Origin: Epiperipatus broadwayi
Lineage: Eukaryota > Onychophora > Udeonychophora > Euonychophora > Peripatidae
Direction: 5' to 3'
Length of the DNA: 64,000 bases
Assembly: GCA_028023455.1 (NCBI GenBank)
Contig: JAQFVV010001079.1
Location: 52,157 to 116,156, forward strand
The notes under the pieces were generated by a model. That model was not told the DNA's origin, did no database searches, and saw only the letters and a list, made by a program, of their open reading frames with translations. The translations under genes and the position numbers were made by a program. Positions 22,709 to 31,170 of the stretch are shown in pieces. The stretch's first letter is position 1, and each line of letters starts with the position of its first letter.

Positions 22709-23955
22709 GATGTCATTTCTCTTTTTAGTAACAATTCCATCTTTTTTCTTATTGCAGATATAAATTTCCTACCAATATCAATATGTTGTTTTACATTCTT
22801 AAGACTTTTATTTTCTTCTACAGCTTTCCTTGCTAGTTCACAGTTATACTTTCTTATATCATTTTCAACTCTTTTCCGCACCATTTTACAAAATTCGAGA
22901 TATTCAATTCTTTTTAATGCATCATTTTTGTATATCTTCATATTCCTTTTTTTCTTCGTAAATTCTCTAGTCTCAGTAGAAATTTTATTGGTAAATTGCT
23001 GCTTTTTTCTACCAGCTATTTTTGTTGCAGTTTTTAAAAGTGTATCAGTTATTTTCATATTAATTTCATTCAAATCTGAATCATGTTCAAAATCTACTAA
23101 TACTTGAAACCGATTTGTAAGTTCTAATTTAAATTCATTAGAATGTTTCTGAAGATTAGGAATATCAACTGTAAATATTGTTTTTCTTAATATTTTTTGT
23201 CTCTCTAGTTTCACATTAACACATATCTTACACCTTACTAATTGATGATCACATCCTGTGTTAAATTTATTAAGAACATTACAATCTTGAAATATGTATT
23301 TTCTGTTAGTCAAAATATAATCCAATTCTGCTGTACCTTCATTTGTATGCTTCCATGTCCATTTCCTTTTAACATTTTTCTCAAAAAAAGAATTCATAAT
23401 ATAAAGTTATTCTTTTTCTGCGAACTCCACAAGTCTATGTCCTCTCTCATTTCTATTACCATAACCAAAATTACCTACAGCACTTTCAACTTTCATTTGT
23501 TTACCAATTCTAGCACTAAAGTCTCCCATAACAATTTTAAAATGTTGTTTACTCTGATCAAAAGCCTTTTGTACATCCATATAAAAATCTTCTACTACTT
23601 CATCACTATGAGAACTTGTTGGGGCATAAACCTGAATTATCTGCATTTGGTATCTGCTATTAAGTTGTATAACTAATCTTGCCACTCTGTGCGATACACC
23701 ATCATTCTCCATAATATTGTTCTTTCACTTTTTAATTATAATGAATCCTACTCCACTTGTATTTCCAATATTTGTGCCTTTATAATAGAATTTATGTCCA
23801 CTTTTTAAATCAATTGTCTCTTCACCTTTTCTTCTAACTTCACAAAGTCCAATAATGTCCCATTTAATATAAGAGAGTTCTTCTAATTCTTGCAATCTTC
23901 CTTCACTTGAAAGTGATCTGAAGTTGTAAGTACCTAAATAAAAAGTCGTCATCAA
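22705..23955 (-). pseudogene. RTE LINE endonuclease and linker
   Basis: Three frames cover the APE-type endonuclease. 23955-23725 starts with LGTYNFRSLSSEGRLQEL (N-terminal strand with Asn) and DIIGLCEVRRKGE (catalytic Glu). 23712-23407 has YQMQIIQVYAPTSSHSDE and FKIVMGDFSARIG (Asp in GDFSA). 23397-22705 has FEKNVKRKWTWKHT, then the ELDYILTNR block and GCDHQLVRC (catalytic Asp-His), followed by a lysine-rich linker. An in-frame TAA near 23407 and a break near 23720 interrupt it. The enzyme nicks the target DNA for target-primed reverse transcription. Confidence 0.9.
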
Positions 23956-24075
23956 ATGGCAGCCTGGGTCTGCAATCAGCGGATTCTTAGCACCCTCTGC
24001 CTTCGGCCACCAACCGCTGCCTTGGTTGGTGACTTTACAGCCTCCTGGGAATAAGGGCCATGCTTTATTTTTGTC
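23956..24075 (-). other. RTE LINE 5' leader, GC-rich
   Basis: This 120-base leader is far more GC-rich than the window. It contains an inverted repeat, CACCAAC and GTTGGTG, around the cgctgccttg segment, that could form a hairpin. RTE elements commonly have a short structured 5' leader that acts as internal promoter; that function is inferred here. Confidence 0.6.
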
Positions 24076-24087
24076 TATTTCATTATT
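24076..24087 (+). repeat. target-site duplication of the RTE LINE, right
   Basis: Exact copy of tatttcattatt at 21114-21125. Confidence 0.6.
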
Positions 24088-25879
24088 AAGTCTAGTAAAA
24101 TATGTAGCCTGAAATCAAACCTGCATTTGCAAACAAACTTCAGAAAAATAGCTATCTATATATATTTTTTCAACTTTATTTTTTTTTTTTTAGTGATCCT
24201 AATTAATAGTCAAGTTTAATTATTTCTATAATTGAATATAGAGAAAATGATCGGAATCAATTGCTTCAACAATGGAAACATCTATAAATTCATTAATAAT
24301 ATGTATACATATTTTAAAGTCATTTCGATCTATTCTGGGATGGATAAAATAAAAGAAAAATGCCTGAAATAATTAGTGGACTAGGAAATGAAGAGACATT
24401 AAAAGAAATTAAATGATAATTAAAATGTGTCTTTTATATATATATATCTGTTATTTTTATAGCATTTTAAAATATATCTTTATGAAAGTGTATACAATTG
24501 TGATATTTAAAACTAACCTATAAGTTTCTTTTTGAATGTTAAAACTTATTAATAATAATGAAAGTCAATTTTTAATATATTTATTTATTTATTTTAATAT
24601 ACAAAATTAAAAGCGTGTGAAGCGCTTGAAAGAGAAGCTATAAAGATTCAAAAATTATTAAATGCTAAGCACTTTCAAGGCCATTTGCCTCATATTCATA
24701 GCGATAACGCAAGATGCAGAACAAGGAAACAAAAACGATATTTTTTTAAAGAAAATTTATATCTTAAATTGCACAAATATATTGTTAAATATTAGGGTAA
24801 AATAATGATGGTAGTAATATATATATATGGTATTTGATTCACATTTTACATACATATATATATATATTAAATAATAAATGTCATGTATCAATGTAGATTG
24901 GAAAATAATAAATTATACTTAATTGCATAGGAGTTGTACATAAATATATAAATTTTATTGAATCATATTTACAAATTATATCATTATTTAATAATTATCT
25001 TAACTCTTCAATTATTTTAATTGTATTATTATTAGATGTAATTTGAAAGGATTGGGTCAATTGATAGTGTTAAATATTGAAGTTATATATTAATATCCAC
25101 ACATTTGTATTTAGAAGTCGTCGTGTTATATATGTTTTGCTTACACATAAGGGCTTAGATGAGATGATATTTTTTATATATATTGTGCTAGGTTTAATAA
25201 ACCCTAAGTTAATAAAGTTATGGAATAAATATTGAACTTTTCAGGCTAGGATATAAGCCTTATATTAATAAAAAAAAGTCCAAGTAGTTGATGTTCCTAA
25301 TAAAAGTCATGGTTTAAAATAAAGTGAATAAATTCTTATATCATAGTGGAAAGGAGCTCTTGATATTGTCTTCTGTATCATTCTGTTTGTTTAACCAACT
25401 TTAAAAAAGAAATACATCTATAACCTAAATTATAAATTTAATAAGATATCATCAATATATTTATTTATTTGTGTATTGATTTAATTTTACAACAGTTTTA
25501 AACAATTCCTATGTAAAATATAAACTGCAAGTTATGTTATTATCAGTAAATCTTTTATTTGATTTATATTTAAAAAAAATGAACATTTTAAAAACAAAAC
25601 AGTTTTTTTTTTATATATTTTCCATATATATGTTTGTGCTATTATGAAAATATAAAATCACAATCTTGGAATAAAGCTTATATCATTTGTTTAATATAAA
25701 AAGAATGACTAAGTTTTCATTTGAAATTTATTAATATCTTACTTTTCTCTTTTTAGTACATCAGTTATTGTTTGACAAATTCATTCATTCGACTAAATGA
25801 TAATTTTGTATATTAGTGGATTATTTTTATAAGCCATCAGTAATGGAAATATTAAATTATGTGTAATCTTATTTGTGAA
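24088..25879. other. noncoding DNA with one PLE-tail-like motif
   Basis: No reading frame of note. The only recognisable piece is the minus-strand motif at 24664-24702 (separate entry). Confidence 0.5.
24664..24702 (-). ncRNA. isolated PLE-tail hairpin + GAAA motif
   Basis: On the minus strand, GCTATGAATATG, a hairpin (AGGC-AAATG-GCCT), then GAAAGTGCTTAGC. It matches the PLE-A tail motif (GCTATGATTATGG, hairpin, GAAAGCGCTCAGC) in order and spacing. GCTA and TAGC at the ends can pair. No PLE coding sequence is adjacent, so it is a tail remnant or an independent small element. Confidence 0.35.
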
Positions 25880-26560
25880 CATATATATTTTGGATTCAAT
25901 AAAATTCTCTTTGTTCCAATTTATATTTACTAACTAATCAAATTGTTAATTAAGTTAACTCTGAGAATTAACTAGTTAACATGCCTTAGTCAATGCTCTG
26001 TAGTATTTAGGTTTATTTTATATAGCTATCTAAAGTAACAATATAAGTAGTGATTAGAGTACATTCACTCATGAGTAATATATTTTCTATAGTATAGATC
26101 ATTTATTATCTATAACTTTATAAATTAGTAATTTGTTCAAATAAAGTTAAACATCATTACCTGATTTATTGTAACTCATATTCAATGGCTGGAATTAGCA
26201 TATTTTATTATATTCATTTTTGAGACAATTTCTTTTCTCATTATATGTATATGGCATGTCATAATAAGTACTATTACATTTGTTGCTACTGATTGGGGCC
26301 ATTTCAATTGTTAGGACCTTTCTTTATATGTATATTTTACTTACTATTACATTTGGCACTAACAATTGGGGCAATCATATTTTCTATTACATTTTTATTA
26401 TGTTTAAGGCAAGTATATCTTTCATATGCAGTTAAGGCATAATATTGTATTATATTAATTTCATCCTTTCATACATAGCATCATACATAGTATTACATTT
26501 GCTTCCCAATGATTGGGGTTATGTCATTTCTTCATGCATTGCATATACGTAGTGTTACAA
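25880..26560 (+). repeat. candidate solo LTR related to the gypsy 3' end
   Basis: 25889-26000 matches 8494-8600 (both carry ttcaataaaattc and tagtcaatgctc). No gag or pol lies next to it, so it may be a solo LTR. It holds three copies of a motif, TATTACATTTG followed 8-12 bases later by ATTGGGG, at about 26272-26303, 26344-26379 and 26491-26527. Such spaced repeats are common in LTR U3 enhancers. Ends and target-site duplication were not identified. Confidence 0.5.
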
Positions 26561-26596
26561 TATATATATATATATATGGGTGTGTGTGTGTGTGTA
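26561..26596. repeat. (TA)n(GT)n compound microsatellite
   Basis: A TA run (26561-26577) is followed by a GT run (26580-26596). Confidence 0.95.
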
Positions 26597-26599
26597 AAT

Positions 26600-26770
26600 T
26601 TATAAATAAATATTAAAAAATACAGTACTTAAAAGTTTATAAAAATATATCTATAACCGTCATTTAAAAGCGCTTTCAACTATCCTTGTAGTTTTTGTCA
26701 ACTAATACTTTTAAAATGTCAGCTTTTCCATAATTCTGTATTTTCTAATATTTATTTATAAATTTACGTA
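26600..26770 (-). mobile_element. PLE tail fragment (D/E-like), minus strand
   Basis: On the minus strand, tagttgacaaaaactacaag and gatagttgaaagcgctttt resemble the tails of PLE-D (29592-29628) and PLE-E (30936-30973). No coding region is attached. A possible stem II is AACTA-CAAGGA-TAGTT, directly followed by GAAA (26669-26703). Confidence 0.45.
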
Positions 26771-27027
26771 TATTATTTTGAAAAAATACAGACATCGATT
26801 TGTAATATATATATATTTGTTTTGTAATATTTGTTGATTAGATGGTTGTGTTATAAAATAATTTAGTATATAAAAAAGGAAAAAAATAGGTAAAAATTAC
26901 TGTACAAAAATAAAAATTAAAAAAAAAAACTGTATGTTTGGTGGTTTGTTTGTTAATTTAGATGTGTAATTGTTATTTGTAGTTGATTTTTAGTATCGTT
27001 TTGTGAGTTCTTTTTAATAATTTTCCA

Positions 27028-27231
27028 TTGACTGATATTAGGAGAATTAAAAAGTTATTTAGATTGAGTGATAAGATAGAACCATTAAGATGGGAGATTT
27101 ATTTTCTTAAAAAATGTAGGGAATTTAATGTTTTTCCTAGGAGTTGTATTATTAATTTTAAGAATAAAAAGTCCCTTAAAATTAGGAATTTGGTTCTTAA
27201 TTTACAAAAATATATTTTTAATAGTTTTTGA
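27028..27231 (+). pseudogene. PLE-B N-terminal segment
   Basis: Lysine-, arginine- and aromatic-rich frame upstream of the PLE-B reverse transcriptase, containing KIEPLRWEIYFLKKCREF. It is assigned by position; PLE N-termini are poorly conserved. A second N-terminal piece with FRQNKSNFYCRKYERKLKWL continues at 27336-27563 after a break, followed by a degenerate stretch at 27564-27900 that includes ESSKLSDEQKVCIQLVLNS. Confidence 0.55.
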
Positions 27232-28170
27232 AAGAAAATTTTATTAAATTTTACAAATTTATTTATGAATATAAAAGAAATAGGTATTGGGTAGACATGA
27301 GGCAAAATTTTAATTATTAGATTTTAAATTTTTTCATGAGGCAGTTTAGACAAAATAAGTCAAATTTCTATTGTAGGAAGTATGAAAGAAAATTAAAATG
27401 GTTGTTTGGAAAAATTAATAAAGTTTATTGTAGTGATAGGGTATATGAGGGTAATGTTTCTGTTAATAAAATTGTTGATATTTCTGATATTAAGTTAAAT
27501 GATAGAGAATTAGAAAATCTTGGTGAACGCCCTAATTTTTTTCATTCAAAAAATAGTTTTTGATTCAATTTTGTCTATTGAATCTAGTAAATTGAGTGAT
27601 GAGCAGAAAGTCTGCATTCAATTGGTTTTAAATAGTATTTTTAAAAAAAAATATTGTTAATTCTGCTAACGTTAGACATCTTAAGGATACAATAATTGCT
27701 AATGATGTGATCATTTCTTGTGAAGACAAAGCTGGTTGGTTGGTAATTATGAAAGGAAATGAGTTCAGGGAGAAAATGGATAGAAACTTAAATAATGGAA
27801 AATATATGTTTTTTTTTAGAAAATGATCCAGGTAATGAGATTAAAAGAAAGTTGACAGATATTATGAAAAAAATGATAAATTACAAAAATTGTTAATAGA
27901 GTAGATAATTTAAAATTTTAGCCAAATGATCTGATATCAGCTAAGGTCTTTGTGAATATTAAGACTCATAAAATGGTTTTCCTTTAAGATTTATTTTTGA
28001 TTTTACAGGTAGTGTTGTAGAGGATATTTCTACATTCTTGAATTTTTTTTAAAAATAATTTGTTGATTTTGGTCATTACACAGTTTCTTCTTTTTTTGAG
28101 GCTTTTGATAAGATTAATAATTTTAAAATGAAAAATAATTGAGTTATTTCATATTTTAGATATTGAGAAT

Positions 28171-28467
28171 ATGTATCAGTCTGTTAATAGATTAAACAGT
28201 ATTAATGTTTTTATGTCAGTGTTGGTTAAGCAAGGATCTTTGTCAAAAAATAAAATTAAAGTAATCAAAGATTTCCTTTTATTAATAGAGGATTCTATGT
28301 ATTTTACTTATAATGGTAATTTTTATAAAATTAAGGAAGGGTGGATAATAGGTTATATTATTTCTCCTTTAGTTTGTTCAGTTTACATTAATTATTTGGA
28401 AGAGAAAATTATTATTAACAAGAATTGTTTATATTTAAAGTTATTTGTTAGATATGTGGATGATTGA
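28171..28467 (+). pseudogene. PLE-B reverse transcriptase core
   Basis: MYQSVNRLNSINVF follows motif A of the PLE palm (upstream part broken), GNFYKIKEGWIIGYIISPLV is motif B, and LKLFVRYVDD ends the frame with the catalytic YVDD at residues 95-98. A TGA directly after YVDD stops translation, while the next codons (LFIVEND) continue the family pattern. Broken frames before this (about 27690-28140) show the fingers motifs. Confidence 0.85.
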
Positions 28468-28909
28468 TTGTTTATAGTTGAGAATGATAAATTTAAATAA
28501 TCGGTAAAGGTGTTTGTTTTGATCCTTCTATAAGGTATGTGGTAGAAGGAGGGGAGTAGTTAAAATTTTTAGATCTTTTGGTAATTAGGAATTAAGGACT
28601 AATTATTTAGTATGTAGTCATTATGTTAAAAGTAAAGAATTAAGGTCTATAATTATACCTAATAACTATCAGCCTGTATCTCATAAAATAGCTGCTTTAA
28701 GAAATTAATTGTTATAGGAATAAAAATTAAATAATTCTAGTGGGGTAGCTTTGTTTCAGAAAGGTCAATTTTATAAAGATTATTTGAATGTTACTACTCT
28801 GATAAATTTGTTAAAAGTATTTTATTTAATGGTAATATTTGTAAGGATATAAAGATAAAGAAAAATGTGATCTTATTTCTTTGCCATTTAAAAATTATCC
28901 TCTTATAAA

Positions 28910-29260
28910 ATGATATGTAAAAATAGTAATTTGTTTGGAAACAAGAAAATTGATTGGAAATGGTGTATTATTTTGAATAATTTTTTAAATAATATAAAGG
29001 AAATTTTTGATAGGAAGACTATTTCAGGTGTACTGTATTTTATCCCTTGTTTTTGTAAGAAGGTTTATATAGGTCAGAGTCATTTGAGCTTAAATGAAAG
29101 AATAAAGATACATAAACATTGGGTTAGAAATAAATATCTTAGTTCTGCTTTGTATGTCCATGAAAATGATACAGGCCACACTATTAATTTTGATGAAGCT
29201 AAGATTGTCTTCTTTGAGATAAATGAAATAAAAAAAGAATTAAAATTTTATGATTATTGA
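28910..29260 (+). pseudogene. PLE-B GIY-YIG endonuclease
   Basis: The 116-residue frame contains GVLYFIPCFCKKVYIGQSHL, the GIY-YIG signature with the two-cysteine metal-binding pair (CFC), then the helix LNERIKIHK and VHENDTGHTINFDEAKIVFF, where the HEN and GH residues form the second conserved block. The C-terminus differs from copy 2 because a frameshift ends it early near 29255. Confidence 0.88.
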
Positions 29261-29379
29261 CAATTTATTATTCTGAAGCAATTAAGTTATTTAAGAGTTG
29301 TTTTAATATTAAGGGGGATGGGAAGTAAATGGAATTGTGAGTAATGTTTAATATAAATATGGTGTTGTTTTGTAGTTCT

Positions 29380-29424
29380 TTATATTTGATATTTCTGCTT
29401 GTAGTACTGAAACCATTGGTTGTG
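29380..29424 (+). ncRNA. PLE-B tail hammerhead-like motif, copy b
   Basis: Same order as at 20028-20070: hairpin CTGC-TTGTA-GTACT (weaker here), then GAAACC-ATT-GGTT, followed by GTGT. The upstream box reads TTGATAT and departs further from CUGANGA. Confidence 0.25.
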
Positions 29425-29591
29425 TTTTTAATTTTATATCTTGGCTAGTCTGGTTGAGTTTTGGACTTGAGTAATTTTAATTAAATATAATATACACATA
29501 AGTGGAATATATATATATAATTATTCAAAACAATACAATAATTAATACAGTAAAAAATATTTTAAAAAACAAATATATACCATAATTTAAT

Positions 29592-29628
29592 AGAAGTACT
29601 TTCAACTATCTAAGTAATCATTATCAAC
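29592..29628 (-). ncRNA. PLE-D tail hairpin + GAAA motif, left
   Basis: On the minus strand, TTGATAATTACTACTTAGAT is followed by AGTTGAAAGTACTTC. Stem II is ACT(A)-...-TAGT and GAAA follows at once, as in the other PLE tails. The CUGANGA box is degenerate. Confidence 0.25.
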
Positions 29629-29728
29629 TAGATTCAAATTGTATTACAAAAAACTGTTACAAATGTATACAAAAAAAATTACATCATACATCAATTTTTT
29701 CACAATTCATTAATTTTTATATTAGCAG

Positions 29729-30370
29729 CCTATCTATTTCTCAAATATTGCTTTCCATTTTTTATTGACATAGCTTCTTTAATTTTACGTTTATTATTAT
29801 TTGTTTCAATACACAAAATCTTAACTTTATTAAAATCAAAACCATAATTACATGTAACATTATGATCAAAAAATAGTGAAGGTGATACATCATCATTTCT
29901 AACATTCTCTTGTCTTGATTTTTGTACTCGAGCCTGTCTATTACTCAAATATTGCTTTCCATTTTTTATTAACATAGCTTCTTTAATTTTACGTTTATTA
30001 TTATTTCTTTCAATGCACAAAATCTTAACTTTATTAAAATCAAAATCAAAACCATAATTAAATGTAACATTATAATCAAAAAATACTGAAGGTGATACAT
30101 CATCATTTCTAAGCATTCTCTTGTCTTGATTTTTGTTATATAAACGAGTCGAGCCTGTCTATTACTCAAATATTGCTTTCCATTTTTTATTAACATAGCT
30201 TCTTTAATTTTACGTTTATTATTATTTCTTTCAATACACAAAATCTTAACTTTATTAAAATCAAAATCAAAACCATAATTAAATGTAACATTATGATCAA
30301 AAAATACTGAAGGTGATACATCATCATTTCTAAGCATTCTGTTGTCTTGATTTTTGTTATATAAACGAGT
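29729..30370 (-). pseudogene. three tandem fragments of PLE-D GIY-YIG C-terminus
   Basis: Each unit of about 205-221 bases encodes the segment RNDDVSPSxFFDHNVTxNYGF, a lysine-rich strand (NKVKILCIE), NNNKRKIKEAMLIKNGKQYL and SNRQAR. That is the part after the GIY-YIG core, with the His-Asn and the Glu of the nuclease second half. Units 2 and 3 are nearly identical (FDFDFNK), while unit 1 lacks two codons (FDFNK) and differs slightly. None has a start, GIY-YIG core or complete domain. Confidence 0.8.
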
Positions 30371-30611
30371 ACAAAAATCAAGACAAGAGAATGTTAGAAA
30401 TGATGATGTATCACCTTCACTATTTTTTGATCATAATGTTACATGTAATTATGGTTTTGATTTTGATTTTAATAAAGTTAAGATTTTGTGTATTGAAACA
30501 AATAATAATAAACGTAAAATTAAAGATGCTATGTTAATAAAAAATGGAAAGCAATATTTGAGTAATAGACAGGCTGCTAATATAAAAATTAATGAATTGT
30601 GGGAAAATTGA
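30371..30611 (+). pseudogene. PLE-D GIY-YIG C-terminus, forward fragment
   Basis: Forward counterpart of the three tandem units. After SNRQ it continues to AANIKINELWEN and a stop, the natural C-terminus, before the tail. Its N-terminal end is fused at the inversion point near 30370, so the catalytic GIY-YIG part is missing. Confidence 0.8.
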
Positions 30612-30672
30612 TGTATGACATAATTTTTTTTGTATACATTTGCAACGGTTTTTTGTAATACAATTTGAATCT

Positions 30673-30712
30673 AGTTGATAATTACTACTTAGATAGTTGA
30701 AAGTACTTCTAT
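30673..30712 (+). ncRNA. PLE-D tail hairpin + GAAA motif, right
   Basis: Inverted counterpart of 29592-29628. TTGATAATTACTACTTAGAT is followed by AGTTGAAAGTACTTC, with ACTA and TAGT able to pair. Confidence 0.25.
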
Positions 30713-30929
30713 TAAATTATGGTATATATTTGTTTTTTAAAATATTTTTACTGTATTAATTATTGTATTGTTTTGAATAATTATATATATTTTTATTATA
30801 ATTGGAATACATATATAATATTATAATTTGATGTTTGTATTTCTTCAAATCAATATAGGTAATCTTGTAATTGAATATTTATAAATACAGTAATTAGATA
30901 CATGTAAATTATAACTTAAAACATTTTAT

Positions 30930-31170
30930 CTATTTAGGAGTGCTTTCAATTATCCTCATAATCTTTGCCAACTAAAACTTTGAAAGGCTAACCTTCACCT
31001 AATTCTGTGATCTTAATGTTTGCTGCCTGTCTGTTAATTAAATATTAGCATAGCTTTTTTTATTTTCCTTTTGTTTGTTTTTTTCAATTTGCAATATTTT
31101 TATATTATTATAACTGAAGTTAAAACAATAACTACATGTCTTATTATGGTCATAAAACAGATGCTGAAAC
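30930..31170 (-). mobile_element. PLE-E fragment: GIY-YIG C-terminus and tail, minus
   Basis: On the minus strand a broken frame shows HDHNKTCSYCFNFSY, IKILQIEKNKQK and DRQ, matching the post-core part of PLE-C and PLE-D endonucleases. It is followed by a tail with TTGGCAAAGATTATGAGGAT and AATTGAAAGCACTC (30936-30973; stem ATTAT-GAGG-ATAAT then GAAA). It diverges enough from PLE-D to be a separate lineage or an older copy. Confidence 0.6.

Larger units (their letters stand above)
21126..24075 (-). mobile_element. RTE-type LINE, apparently full length, degenerate
   Basis: On the minus strand the order is a GC-rich 5' leader (24075-23956), apurinic-like endonuclease, reverse transcriptase, a C-terminal region, and a short 3' end with ccttcatcctgcagttgatt and a TGATGA-like tail. 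That 3' end and the C-terminal LKWSWAGHIARKD and RPRKRPHVRWMDEI motifs are typical of RTE-clade LINEs in invertebrates. The 2,950-base length is near the usual 3.2 kb. Flanking 12-mers look like a target-site duplication. Three in-frame stops and about three frameshifts make the copy inactive but relatively young compared with the PLEs. Confidence 0.9.
26930..29480 (+). mobile_element. PLE-B copy 1: Penelope-like element, near full length
   Basis: The frames 27028-27231, 27336-27563, 28171-28467 and 28910-29260, with broken coding between them, follow the PLE order: N-terminal region, reverse transcriptase, GIY-YIG endonuclease, and 3' tail (29310-29480). The tail is shared with remnants at 19969 and 52010. 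Many stops and frameshifts break it. The 5' boundary is approximate; no target-site duplication was found because PLE-D lies directly downstream. Confidence 0.85.
29490..30860. mobile_element. PLE-D: inverted composite with three tandem C-terminal units
   Basis: The outer arms are inverted copies: the left tail (29500-29728, minus) against the right tail (30586-30850, plus). Inside lie three head-to-tail units on the minus strand (29729-29932, 29933-30153, 30154-30370) and one on the plus strand (30371-30585). All encode the same piece of a PLE GIY-YIG C-terminus. The tandem units meet at agtcgagcctgtctatta-type junctions, and the inversion meets at acgagt/acaaaaatc near 30370. No reverse transcriptase is present, so the composite depends on other elements. 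Confidence 0.85.

Noticed and set aside
22482-23676. Plus-strand frames inside the LINE
   Set aside because: They are antisense to the endonuclease and reverse transcriptase codons.
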